Shown piece after piece: positions 1 to 8,531 of a DNA stretch of 10,800 nt. The translations under genes were made by a program, and so were the position numbers. This stretch comes from Limnobacter sp. (lineage in GTDB: Bacteria; Pseudomonadota; Gammaproteobacteria; Burkholderiales; Burkholderiaceae_B). Numbering within the stretch: the stretch's first letter is position 1; each line of letters begins with the position of its first letter. Below the pieces are notes generated by a model, which worked only from the letters and a program-made list of their open reading frames with translations, did not search any database and had not been told where the DNA came from. The stretch lies in assembly GCA_012032215.1 (NCBI GenBank), contig JAAURO010000030.1, positions 1 to 10,800 of the forward strand, read 5' to 3'.

Positions 1-2953
1 TTGCCCCCATTCGGCTTTAAGCGCAGGCAGGCTGCGCTGCATATCGAGTTGTCTTGCGTGTTCGTCTACCAGCTTGAAGTTCATGAACAGGTGCGGCGGC
101 AAGGTTTCCACGCGAAAGTCGCTTAACGCAGGGCGTGCTGGGGTGTTGTCTACAATATAGGTTTGCAGCCGCTCCAACAGCGGTTTGTTCCACAGTGCGG
201 GGTCTAGATGAGCCTGGGTAAATTGCTCCGCAAACTGGGGCACCGGCACACAGTGTCTGCGCAGTTTTTGCGCCAGGCTTTTGAGCAGCAGCAACGCTTT
301 GTCTTTGAGCATGCCCGGCACCAGCCATTCACAGCGCACCGGGTTTAACTGGTTGAGCAGCAGCAAGGGCACTTGTGCAGTTACACCATCGCGCGGGCTG
401 CCAGGCTCGAAATGGTAGGTGAGCGCAAAAGAAAGCCCTGCGCATTCCATGCTTTTGGGGTAATAATCGGTGCTGATTCCCCCCGCCTGCCTGTTCAGCA
501 AATCCTCTTTTTCAGGTGGAGGGCCTGCAAGGTTTCCGCGCTGGCTGTTTTGGCCCAGTTTTCCAGACTTTTCTCGTTAAACACCTCTTCGGGCACGTAC
601 TGCTCATAAAAAGCCGCTATCAGCGAGGTGTCCACCAGAATATCCTGCCTGCGCGCCTTGTGCTCCAGCTTTTCCAGCTCGGCAATCAGTTGGCAATTGT
701 GGCGGTAAAAAGGCAGGTTGCTTTTTACTTCACACTGCGACAAGCCTTCGGTAATCAAAAGCTTTCGGGCTTCCTGACGATCATGCGCGGCCAGGCTAAT
801 CCGCCGCCGGCTATAAACCGGAAGGCCGTATATTGTGCCGGTTTCAAGGGCCACAGCCTGACCGCTGTTTTCTCCCAGTGGGGGTCGGTGTGGCTTTTTT
901 CAGCAAGTGACCACCCAGTTTTTCCAGCCATTCAGGCTGAATTTTCGCCAGCGTGCGGGCATACAGCCTGGTGGTTTCTACCAGTTCAGCTCCCATTACC
1001 CACTTGCCTCCCTTTTTTTGCAGGCCCGAGGCCGGATGAATAGCAAATTTGATGCCTCTTGCACCCAAATACACGGGTTCGCTTTCGTGGCGCAGCCCCA
1101 CATTGCCCAGCAATCCGGCAAGCAAAGCCATGTGTATCTGGTCTTCCGTGGCGGGGGTTTGGTTAACCGACCACTCCTGCTCTTTGGCCAAACCTGCCAA
1201 CTGCACATGCACTTCCGACCACTCGCGCAGGCGGTTGGACGACAAAAACCGATTGCTTGTTTTTTGACGCAACTCCTTTTGGCTTTCGCGGTTTTCTTTG
1301 GCGTGCTGGTACCACTGCCATATGTTTAAAAGCGTTAAGAAATCAGACTCCGCGGACAAAAACTGCTTGTGGGCATGATCTGCCGCTTCGCGTGCATCGT
1401 GTGGCCTTTCCCGTGGGTCTTGTACAGAAAGGCCGCTGGCCACAATCAGCACTTCATGCAGGCACCCCAAAGCGCGCAGCTTCAGCAAGCATGCGTGCAA
1501 TACGCGGGTCGAGGGGCAAACGGGCAAGGTCTTTGCCAATGCGGGTTAAGCGGCCTTGGTCATCCAGAGCGTGCAGTTCGGTGAGCAACTGGTAACCGTC
1601 TGCAATGGCGCGCCCCGGTGGGCGCTGCAAAAACGGGAATTGCTCTACATCGGTCAGGTGGAGGCTTTTCATGCGCAAAATAACCGCCGCCAGCGAGCTG
1701 CGCACAATTTCCGGATCGGTAAAATCGGGCCGGGTAGTGAAGTCTTCTTCTGAGTACAGGCGAATGCACACCCCGCTAGCCACTCGCCCGCAACGTCCAG
1801 CCCTTTGATTGGCCGAGGCTTTGGAAATGCGCTCCACCTGCAACTGCTCCACCTTGTTGCGGTAGCTGTAGCGCTTCACCCGTGCGCTACCGGTATCTAT
1901 GACATAGCGAATACCGGGCACGGTCAGCGAAGTTTCTGCCACGTTGGTGGTCAACACAATGCGGCGCGTGCCCGAAGACCGAAAAATACGATCTTGATCG
2001 GCGGCAGAAAGTCGCGAATACAGCGGCAAAATTTCCATGCCCTGTGTATACCCCATGCCGTGGTCTACGTGCGCACGCAGAACTTTGGCCATATCGCGTA
2101 TTTCGCGTTCGCCCGGTAGGAAAAAAAGAATATTGCCACTGCCCAGTGCGCACAGCTCATCGACGGCTTCTTTGGCTGCGGCCACCAAGGCATCCTCGTC
2201 CACCTCTGTCACGGCGGCAGATTGACCGGCTTTGGCACGCTGCCTGGGGTCGAACCCGGCGGGGTCTTTGTAGCGCACCTCAACGGGGTATAAGCGCCCC
2301 GACACTTCAATAACCGGTGCAGGCTGGCCCAAAGCATTGGCAAAATGTGTGGAAAAACGCTCGGCATCAATGGTGGCGGAAGTAACTATCAGCTTTAAAT
2401 CGGGCCTTTTCAGCAGCACTTCTTTGAGGTAGCCCAGCAGAAAATCAATGTTCAGACTGCGCTCGTGGGCCTCATCAATAATAATGGTGTCGTAGGCTTT
2501 AAAAAGGGGATCGCGCTGGCTTTCGGCCAGCAAAATGCCATCGGTAACCAGCTTGATAGCCGTGTGCTTGTGGGTTTTGTCCTGAAACCGGATTTTAAAA
2601 CCAACCTGCTCGCCCAGCTCGCATTCCAGTTCCTGGGCAATGCGCCTGGCAGTAGCAGTAGCAGCCAAGCGGCGTGGCTGGGTGTGTACAATGGAAACAC
2701 CGTTTTGCCCACGCCCGAGTTCCAGGCACATTTTGGGCAACTGCGTGGTTTTTCCTGAACCCGTTTCGCCGCACACAATCACAACCTGGTGGCTGCTGAT
2801 CAGGCTCTTGATTTCCTCGCGGCGCAAAGAAACAGGCAAACCCTCAGGATAAGAAATACGCAAGGCAGAGGGCTTTGGTGGTAAAACCGCTTGAATTTGT
2901 TCTTTTAAAGACACAGGTGTTGATTCATACCTTACGAAAACTGGACGGAGCAA
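1..2953 (-). CDS. hrpA: ATP-dependent DEAH-box RNA helicase HrpA, partial, with four apparent frameshifts
   Basis: This is a superfamily 2 DEAH-box RNA helicase; the E. coli homologue acts on stalled or collided ribosomes. The 5' part (2953 to ~1470) shows Walker A GETGSGKT (residues 62-69), DEAH (160-163), SAT (192-194) and motif [10 protein letters not shown] (383-390). Downstream come the HA2/OB-type regions ([23 protein letters not shown] is split by a shift) and the start of the long HrpA-specific C-terminal region ([15 protein letters not shown] near 395-350). The family is about 1300 aa, so roughly the last 300 residues lie off the left edge. The reading frame changes at 1465-1468, 895-900, 868-871 and 508-512. 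Each change is cured by one base in a homopolymer, and I see no other internal stop, so sequencing error is likelier than decay. The start is uncertain: ATG at 2953 has no good ribosome site and GTG at 2914 is an alternative. It is divergent from argA. Confidence 0.93.
508..512. other. Apparent frameshift in hrpA (T5 tract, one base short)
   Basis: On the minus strand the frame reading HLKKRIC hits a stop here. Adding one A to the A5 run gives [14 protein letters not shown], which continues without a stop to the left edge as HrpA sequence. A homopolymer under-call is the simplest explanation. Confidence 0.8.
868..871. other. Apparent frameshift in hrpA (T4 tract, one base short)
   Basis: Adding one A on the minus strand gives [19 protein letters not shown]. 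This aligns without gaps to the HrpA segment that I recall from E. coli as HWERAQGAVMATEKVTVYG. Without the base the two halves lie in different frames. Confidence 0.75.
895..900. other. Apparent frameshift in hrpA (T6 tract, one base short)
   Basis: As written, the minus-strand frame continues [12 protein letters not shown] and stops at 844. One more A in the A6 run gives [13 protein letters not shown], matching the family pattern (LIKRTYSEPHWER in E. coli, from memory). Confidence 0.8.
1465..1468. other. Apparent frameshift in hrpA (C4 tract, one base extra)
   Basis: The minus-strand frame ends ARFGVPA-stop at 1454. Removing one G from the G4 run gives [17 protein letters not shown], the expected HrpA continuation. 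This is the only one of the five frameshifts that needs a deletion rather than an insertion. Confidence 0.8.
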
Positions 2954-2969
2954 TTGTGCAAATTATAAT
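2942..2969 (+). promoter_or_regulatory. Putative sigma70-type promoter for argA, with a palindromic -10
   Basis: TATAAT at 2964-2969 matches the consensus -10. TGGACG at 2942-2947 matches TTGACA at 4 of 6 positions with a 16-base spacer. This would start transcription about 20 bases before the argA ATG at 2998. The octamer ATTATAAT (2962-2969) is its own reverse complement, so a -10 also exists for hrpA on the minus strand, although no convincing minus-strand -35 is visible. Confidence 0.5.
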
Positions 2970-2997
2970 CAAATACCAGCCCTAACCCCCAGCATCC

Positions 2998-4364
2998 ATG
3001 ACTGAAAGCCACACTGAACAAACGCCTTCCCCCGAGCAAAACCCCGGATTGCCGCCTCCGCCCAACTCGCAGCCGTTTGTAGACTGGCTGCGCATGGTGG
3101 CGCCCTATATTCATGCTTTTCGCGGAAAAACCTTTGTAGTCGCTATCGATGGCGAATTGGCCCACCAAGGTTACCTGTATGCCCTGGCCCAGGATTTGGC
3201 CTTGCTGCACGCCATGGGCATGCGCATTGTGCTGGTGTATGGGTCGCGCCCACAAGTGGCAGAACAACTGACACTACGTAATATCGCCCCGTGCTTTCAC
3301 AAGGGTTGGCGCGTAACCGACAAAGCCGCCCTTGAATGCGCCAAAGAAGCAGCAGGCGAATTGCGACTGGATATCGAAGCCGCGTTCTCGCAGGGTCTTC
3401 CCAACACCCCCATGGCACATTCTGCCGTGCGGGTTATTTCCGGCAATTTTGTCACCGCCCGCCCCATGGGCATCATGGAAGGCGTCGATTTACAACACAC
3501 GGGGCTGGTGCGCAAGGTAGACACCAACGCCATCTTCCAAAGCCTGAACAGCAACGCCATAGTGCTGCTTCGCCCCTTGGGTTTTCGCCCACTGGCGAGG
3601 CATTTAACCTGGCCATGGAAGACGTAGCCACCAGCACCGCCCGCGCTATTCGGGCCGACAAACTCATTTTTATCAGCGAAGTGGCAGGCATTCACAATGC
3701 CGATGGGCAGCTGCTTGAAGAACTCGAACTCGACAGCGCCCGCAACCTGCTGCAAGCCGACCACCTGGACGAACTCACCAAAGATTTTCTGGAATCGTGC
3801 ATTCAAGCCATTGAAGGCGGGGTAAGCCGCGCCCACATGGTGTCGCTTGGGCAAGACGGCAGCGTGCTGCTTGAACTCTTCAGCCACGACGGCGTGGGCA
3901 CCATGATTTCCCAGCAAAACCTGGAAAGCCTGCGCCAGGCCACCTTCGACGACGCAGGCGGCATCAAAACCCTGATAGAACCTCTGGAGACCAACGGCAC
4001 ACTGGTACGCCGAGGCCGCGACCGCATAGAACGCGACATCGATAAATTTATTGTGCTGGAACACGACGGCATTTTGTGGGGCTGCGCAGCACTGTACGAA
4101 TACCCGGAACACTTTTTTGAGCTGGCTTGCCTGGTCGTTCACCCTTCCTGGCAAGGCACAGGCGATGGCGAGCGCTTGCTGAAAAAAGCAGAAATGCAAG
4201 CCCGCAAGCAAGGTGGCAAATACCTGTTTGTACTCACCACACAAACCAGCCATTTTTTCCTGAAGCGCGGCTTTGTGGTGGGCGATGTAAACCGCCTGCC
4301 CATTGAACGCAAAAAACTGTACGACTGGAACCGGAAATCCCAGGTTCTCATCAAAACGCTGTAA
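2998..4364 (+). CDS. argA: N-acetylglutamate synthase (amino-acid N-acetyltransferase), with one apparent frameshift
   Basis: The enzyme transfers acetyl from acetyl-CoA to glutamate, the committed step of arginine synthesis, in the cytoplasm. The N-terminal amino-acid-kinase-like domain includes RGKTFVVAIDGEL (~42-54) and VYGSRPQ (80-86), followed by HKGWRVTD and ISGNFVTARPMG. The C-terminal GNAT domain has the acetyl-CoA loop QGTGDG (~386-391) and ends with the typical YDWNRKSQVL. Repaired length is about 455 aa, against 443 in E. coli ArgA. The N-terminus is longer and proline-rich (residues 8-24). The frame breaks at the T4 run 3582-3585; one added T restores RPLGFSPTGEAFNLAMEDVA. ATG at 2998 is the first in frame and has no clear Shine-Dalgarno. 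It is divergent from hrpA and is followed after 30 bases by metC on the same strand. Family members are usually inhibited by arginine. Confidence 0.93.
3582..3585. other. Apparent frameshift in argA (T4 tract, one base short)
   Basis: The upstream frame runs into FRPLARHLTWPWKT-stop at 3627. One extra T joins it to the downstream frame as PLGFSPTGEAFNL, the conserved ArgA join (VTGESFNL in E. coli, from memory). Confidence 0.85.
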
Positions 4365-4394
4365 ACCCAAAACACGTTACACACACCACAAGCC

Positions 4395-5711
4395 ATGAGC
4401 ACCTTTAAACCCAATGAAATCCTGAAAAACACCCACCTGCAAACCCGGCTGGTCCATACCCAAGCCATAGGGCCAGAGGGATTTAAAAGCCTAAGCACCC
4501 CGGTGTACAGGGGGTCCAGCCTGTTTTTTGAAAACACCGCGGCCCAGCGTGCCGCCATTAACCCCCTAGGGCTGGATTATTCCTACGGCGTGCACGGCAA
4601 CCCCACACAATTCACCCTGGCCAAAAAACTGGCCATGTTGGAAGGCTGCCAGCACGGCCTGATTGTGCCTTCCGGTTTAAGCGCCATTGCCACCACCGTA
4701 TTGGGCCTGTTAAAAACCGGCGACCACTGGCTGCTGCCAGACAATGTGTATGGCCCGGCGCAACTGTTGGCCAAAGATTTGGCATGCAGCGCAGGCATTT
4801 CCTTTAGCACCTACAACCCCATGGATTTACAAACGCTCGCGAATCAATTAACACCTGAAACGCGGCTTGTTTGGGTAGAAGCGCCAGGGTCTTTAACCTT
4901 TGAAACCCCCGATTTGGCCGAACTAAAAAAAATCGTCAAGCAGGACTTTTTTGATCTTGTTGCCCAGCGCAAGCACTCTGGCAACCTGTCTTCCGACAAA
5001 AAGTCAGCCGACAACCCTTTGTCTCAGGCAGCTGTCCGCACCCCACTTTTGGCCATCGACAACACCTACGCAGCAGGCATTGCCTTTAAACCCTTTGAAT
5101 TTGGCTTCGATGTCAGTGTGCAGGCGCTCACCAAATACCAGTGCGGCCACGCAGACGTGCTGATGGGCGCCGTGCTGGCAGACAACACCGAAGTATTTGC
5201 CGCCATCGAGCGCAAAAACCGCGTGCTGGGCCTGTGCGTCTCGCCAGAAGATTGCGCACTGGTGCTGCGCGGCCTGCTTACCCTGCCCCTGCGCTACCAC
5301 CACCAGGCAGAAAACGCCCTGCAAATCGCCAAGTGGCTGCAAGCCCAGCCCGAGGTGCTGTGCGTGCTACACCCGCTGATGCCCGATGCGCCAGGCCACC
5401 AGGCCTTTGTGAACCACTTTAGCGCTGCTGCCAGTGTGTTTTCAGTAGTGTTTAAACCCGAATTTACCGACAACCACGCTGCAGCCTTCGTGGACGAACT
5501 AAAGCTGTTCCACATTGCCTATTCATGGGGCGGGCCAGAAAGCCTGGCCACCGTGGTGCAGCTGCCTCCTGCCCGTTTCAATGGGTTGCGTCAGCAATAC
5601 CGGAGAAACGCAGGCCCCACCGTGCGCTTGTGTATCGGGCTGGAAGCACCAGAAGATTTAATCACAGACCTGCAAGAAAGTCTTGGCAAGATGCATCGGC
5701 AATGCACATAG
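4395..5711 (+). CDS. metC: Cystathionine beta-lyase (PLP-dependent, Cys/Met metabolism)
   Basis: This fold-type I PLP enzyme cleaves cystathionine to homocysteine, pyruvate and ammonia in methionine synthesis. Visible features are YSYGVHGNPTQFTLAKKLAMLEG (62-84), the cofactor-contacting VPSGLSA (91-97), LLAIDNTYAAG (218-228) and the Schiff-base lysine in ALTKYQCGHAD (Lys247). The C-terminal pattern AYSWGGPESL is typical of MetC. Its 438 aa exceed the usual ~395. Most of the excess is a polar stretch of about 25 residues at ~186-213 (including KHSGNLSSDKKSADN), placed just before the cofactor-binding IDNTYAAG strand. The frame is intact. No strong ribosome site precedes ATG 4395. It starts 30 bases after argA with no terminator between, so co-transcription is plausible. 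Related gamma-lyases are less likely because the motifs follow the MetC subgroup. Confidence 0.88.
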   Translation: MSTFKPNEILKNTHLQTRLVHTQAIGPEGFKSLSTPVYRGSSLFFENTAAQRAAINPLGLDYSYGVHGNPTQFTLAKKLAMLEGCQHGLIVPSGLSAIATTVLGLLKTGDHWLLPDNVYGPAQLLAKDLACSAGISFSTYNPMDLQTLANQLTPETRLVWVEAPGSLTFETPDLAELKKIVKQDFFDLVAQRKHSGNLSSDKKSADNPLSQAAVRTPLLAIDNTYAAGIAFKPFEFGFDVSVQALTKYQCGHADVLMGAVLADNTEVFAAIERKNRVLGLCVSPEDCALVLRGLLTLPLRYHHQAENALQIAKWLQAQPEVLCVLHPLMPDAPGHQAFVNHFSAAASVFSVVFKPEFTDNHAAAFVDELKLFHIAYSWGGPESLATVVQLPPARFNGLRQQYRRNAGPTVRLCIGLEAPEDLITDLQESLGKMHRQCT

Positions 5712-5738
5712 CACAATCTGCTTTTCAGCTTGCCCTGA

Positions 5739-5769
5739 TTCCCGCATGTGGCTTGCCCACAGGCGGGAA
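5739..5769. terminator. Strong hairpin in the convergent region; possible bidirectional terminator
   Basis: TTCCCGC (5739-5745) pairs with GCGGGAA (5763-5769), and TGTGG (5747-5751) pairs with CCACA (5757-5761). There is one A/G mismatch between the two helices and a five-base loop. It sits 28 bases after the metC stop and 19 bases past the end of the small minus-strand gene. Neither side has a clear T-run, so it does not meet the classical intrinsic-terminator form. A shorter CAGAA/TTCTG hairpin follows at 5770-5783. Confidence 0.5.
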
Positions 5770-5787
5770 CAGAAAACATTCTGGCTA

Positions 5788-6147
5788 TCAGTGTCCTCGG
5801 TGTGATGCCGAGGTCTGGGCTATGAATTCCCGCGCAGCGGCATTAGGCGCACGCGTTGCCCCTTGAGCAGGCTCCGTTCCAGGGGCTTCCTGTTCAGCGC
5901 CGGGCTGGGCATTCGAATCGGCGCGTAAACCTTCCCCCAGGTTGCCGCGCAGAAAGGCCAAAGCAGCAGCGCCAAGCCCGGCTTGCCCCCCCTCTAACGC
6001 TTCGATTAAATCACGTGTCACTGCCTTTACGCCAGACCTTACAGCACTTCCACCAGGCTCAGAACCCTGATTATTTGAGGATTCACCAGACTGCCCGGTG
6101 TGTGGGTCAACGGCTGGGTTATTGTTATCAACAGAACTCGGTGGCAT
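5788..6147 (-). CDS. Small hypothetical protein, 119 aa, mostly disordered
   Basis: I do not recognise this protein. It has a Ser/Asn/Gly/Pro-rich N-terminal third (VDNNNPAVDPHTGQSG), a central helix-prone segment (~residues 38-75, VKAVTRDLIEALEGGQAG then LGAAALAFLRGNLGEGL) and a Gln/Glu/Pro/Ala-rich tail. It has no cysteine, no signal peptide and no convincing membrane span. Translation is credible: GGAGA (minus strand, 6156-6160) lies 8 bases before ATG 6147. It starts 49 bases after the decarboxylase stop on the same strand, so it may share its transcript, and it is convergent with metC. A hairpin CCTCGG/CCGAGG (5795-5800 with 5808-5813) overlaps its last codons. The function is unknown. 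A chance ORF remains possible because the sequence is low in complexity. Confidence 0.6.
   Translation of the reverse strand: MPPSSVDNNNPAVDPHTGQSGESSNNQGSEPGGSAVRSGVKAVTRDLIEALEGGQAGLGAAALAFLRGNLGEGLRADSNAQPGAEQEAPGTEPAQGATRAPNAAAREFIAQTSASHRGH
5795..5813. other. Small hairpin overlapping the 3' end of the 119-aa gene
   Basis: CCTCGG at 5795-5800 pairs with CCGAGG at 5808-5813 around a seven-base loop. It falls within the last codons of the small minus-strand gene and has no adjoining T-run. It may assist termination of that gene or may be incidental. Confidence 0.35.
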
Positions 6148-6155
6148 AAGTCACA

Positions 6156-6160
6156 TCTCC
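6156..6160 (-). promoter_or_regulatory. Ribosome binding site of the 119-aa gene
   Basis: Read on the minus strand this is GGAGA, 8 bases before ATG 6147. It is the main support for calling this low-complexity ORF a real gene. Confidence 0.6.
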
Positions 6161-6196
6161 ATTTAAATCTATCAAGTTACTACTTTCACCAACAGG

Positions 6197-8449
6197 CTAC
6201 TTCACACAATCCACAAAATAAGCCGCTTTACCAAGCTCATCGCTCACTTCTACCAAGCCATGAATATCGGTTTCAAAACCGGGAAACAGCAAATTGAACT
6301 CGCGGGCAAACTGCAGATATTCCACAATGGTGGCATTGAATATTTCGCCCGGAATCAGCAACGGAATACCCGGCGGGTAAGGCGTCAACAAGGCAGAGGT
6401 AACACGGCCTTCAAGCGCATCTATGGACACACGTTCAATTTCGCGGTGAGCCACTTTAGCATAGGCATCGGCCGGCACCATGGCGGGCTGCATGTCCGAC
6501 AAATACATTTCTGTGGTAAGTCTGGCCACATCGCGCTTGCGGTACATGTCGTGAATGCGCTGGCACAAATCGCGCAGGCCCACGCGTTCATAAATGGGGT
6601 ATTTTTGGCAGAATTCTGGAATAACGCGCCACAGCGGCTGGTTGCGGTCGTAATCGTCTTTGAACTGCTGCAACGCAGTAAGCATGGTGTTCCAGCGGCC
6701 TTTGGTAATGCCAATGGTAAACATGATAAAAAACGAATACAAACCGGTCTTTTCAACAATCACACCGTGTTCAGACAAATACCGGGTAACAATCGAGGCC
6801 GGAATACCCCACTCGGCAAACTGCCCTTTCACATTCAAGCCAGGGTTCACAATCGTAGCCTTAATGGGATCCAGCATATTGAACCCCTCTTCCAGGTGCG
6901 CAAAACCGTGCCAATCGTCTTTGGCATGCAGCATCCAGTCGTCTTTGCTGCTTAAGCCCTCTTCGTTGAGCACCTCCGGGCCCCACACGGTAAACCACCA
7001 GTCGTTACCAAACTCGGCAGACACCTTGCGCATGGCCCGCCTGAAATCGAGAGCCTCCAGAATGCTTTCCTCCACCAATGCACGTCCGCCTGGCGGCTCC
7101 ATCATGGCTGCAGCCACATCGCAACTGGCAATAATGGCATATTGCGGACTGGTGGAGGTGTGCATCAGGTAAGCCTCGTTGAACACATGGCGGTCCAGCT
7201 TGCGGGTTTCGGAATCCTGAATCAGAATCTGCGAGGCCTGCGACAAACCGGCCAACATTTTGTGGGTAGACTGGGTGGCAAAAACAATCGATTCTTTGGT
7301 GCGAGGCCTGTCTTTGCCAATCGCGTGCATATTCACATACAAAGGATGAAAACTGGCATGCGGCAGCCAGGCTTCGTCGAAATGCAGGGTATCTATGGTG
7401 GTGCCCAGCATGTCCTTAATCATTTCCACGTTGTAAAGCACACCATCGTAGGTGCTTTGGGTAATGGTTAAAATACGCGGAACCTTGTTTTTGGCCTTGC
7501 TGGCAAAAGGGTGTTTCTCAATTTTGCGGCGTATGCTTTCCGGCTGAAACTCCTTTTTGGGAATGGGACCAATGATGCCCAGGTGGTTGCGTGTAGGCGT
7601 TAAAAACACCGGAATGGCGCCTGTCATGGTAATTGAATGCAAAATGGATTTGTGACAATTGCGGTCTACCACCACAATGTCGCCGGGAGCCACGTTGGCA
7701 TGCCACACCATTTTGTTGGAAGTAGACGTGCCGTTGGTCACAAAAAAGCAGTGATCGGCGTTAAAAATGCGTGCCGCGTTGCGCTCAGAGGCCGCTACAG
7801 GCCCTGTGTGGTCTAGCAACTGGCCCAGTTCATCTACTGAATTACATACATCAGCCCGCAGCATGTTTTCACCAAAAAACTGGTGAAACATTTGCCCAAC
7901 CGGGCTTTTTAGAAATGCCACCCCCCCTGAATGGCCAGGGCAGTGCCAGGAATACGATCCATCTTGTGCATAGTGCACCAAGGCCCGAAAAAACGGCGGC
8001 GACAGTGAATCGAGGTAAGACTTGGCCTCGCGGATAATATGCCGTGCCACAAATTCGGGAGTGTCTTCAAACATGTGAATAAACCCATGCAGCTCTTTAA
8101 GCACACTGTTCGGAATATGCCGTGAAGTACGGGTTTCACCATAAATATAAATAGGTATGTCTTCGTTTTTAAAGCGAATTTCAGCCACAAAGTTTTTCAG
8201 GTTTTCCAGTGCCGCATCAACCTCGGCATCGCTTCCCGCACCGAACTCTTCGTCATCGATAGACAGAATAAACGCACTGGCACGGCTTTGCTGCTGAGCA
8301 AACTGTGACAAATCACCATAACTGGTGACACCCAGCACCTCTACCCCTTCAGTCTGAATGGCCGCCGCCAAGGCGCGGATACCCAGACCCGAAGCATTTT
8401 CCGAGCGAAAGTCTTCATCAATAATGACAATAGGGAAACGAAATTTCAT
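6197..8449 (-). CDS. Arginine/lysine/ornithine decarboxylase (PLP-dependent, wing-domain type)
   Basis: This 750-aa enzyme belongs to the fold-type I basic amino-acid decarboxylases (LdcI/AdiA/SpeF family) that convert lysine, arginine or ornithine to the diamine or agmatine plus CO2. The N-terminal response-regulator-like wing domain occupies ~1-145 (PIVIIDEDF...GIRALA). The PLP domain follows, with WHCPGHSGG (168-176), FVTNGTSTSNKMV (236-248), HFDEAW (356-361) and the cofactor lysine in QSTHKMLAGLSQAS (Lys397). The C-terminal domain includes LLTPYPPGIPLLIPGE. Length is normal for the family and there is no frame break. ATG 8447-8449 is supported by AAGGA at 8456-8460, six bases away. The substrate cannot be decided from motifs alone, so no symbol is given. 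A role in polyamine supply or acid resistance is inference. From memory, homologues often lie beside dcd in Burkholderiales; here an unrelated gene separates them. Confidence 0.93.
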   Translation of the reverse strand: MKFRFPIVIIDEDFRSENASGLGIRALAAAIQTEGVEVLGVTSYGDLSQFAQQQSRASAFILSIDDEEFGAGSDAEVDAALENLKNFVAEIRFKNEDIPIYIYGETRTSRHIPNSVLKELHGFIHMFEDTPEFVARHIIREAKSYLDSLSPPFFRALVHYAQDGSYSWHCPGHSGGVAFLKSPVGQMFHQFFGENMLRADVCNSVDELGQLLDHTGPVAASERNAARIFNADHCFFVTNGTSTSNKMVWHANVAPGDIVVVDRNCHKSILHSITMTGAIPVFLTPTRNHLGIIGPIPKKEFQPESIRRKIEKHPFASKAKNKVPRILTITQSTYDGVLYNVEMIKDMLGTTIDTLHFDEAWLPHASFHPLYVNMHAIGKDRPRTKESIVFATQSTHKMLAGLSQASQILIQDSETRKLDRHVFNEAYLMHTSTSPQYAIIASCDVAAAMMEPPGGRALVEESILEALDFRRAMRKVSAEFGNDWWFTVWGPEVLNEEGLSSKDDWMLHAKDDWHGFAHLEEGFNMLDPIKATIVNPGLNVKGQFAEWGIPASIVTRYLSEHGVIVEKTGLYSFFIMFTIGITKGRWNTMLTALQQFKDDYDRNQPLWRVIPEFCQKYPIYERVGLRDLCQRIHDMYRKRDVARLTTEMYLSDMQPAMVPADAYAKVAHREIERVSIDALEGRVTSALLTPYPPGIPLLIPGEIFNATIVEYLQFAREFNLLFPGFETDIHGLVEVSDELGKAAYFVDCVK

Positions 8450-8455
8450 TCAAAA

Positions 8456-8460
8456 TCCTT
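8456..8460 (-). promoter_or_regulatory. Ribosome binding site of the decarboxylase gene
   Basis: Read on the minus strand this is AAGGA with a six-base spacer to ATG 8449. It fixes the start of the decarboxylase. Confidence 0.75.
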
Positions 8461-8512
8461 TGTGCAGAAGCCTGGGGCATACCCCCCAAATGTGATCTAA
8501 ACCATTGTAATT

Positions 8513-8531
8513 CGCATGTCATATGAATGCG
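8513..8531. promoter_or_regulatory. Imperfect inverted repeat in the divergent intergenic region
   Basis: CGCAT (8513-8517) and ATGCG (8527-8531) are inverted copies flanking the perfect palindrome TCATATGA (8519-8526), which is off-centre by one base. It lies midway between the decarboxylase and the divergent unknown gene. It could be an operator for either promoter. I see no clear -35/-10 pair in either direction, so the call is tentative. Confidence 0.3.

Noticed and set aside
17-328. A 103-aa minus-strand ORF at the left edge
   Set aside because: A different minus frame over the same bases reads clear HrpA sequence that continues off the window, so this is a shadow.
508-3585. Programmed frameshifting or a pseudogenised hrpA/argA
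   Set aside because: Five one-base breaks at homopolymers with no other damage fit sequencing error better. No slippery heptamer with a downstream structure was evident at a shared position.
5739-5769. Classical Rho-independent terminator
   Set aside because: The stem is strong but neither side is followed by a T-run, so only a terminator-like hairpin is claimed.
8491-8512. CRP-type site beginning TGTGATC upstream of the decarboxylase
   Set aside because: The second half-site (TCACA) is absent at the right spacing.
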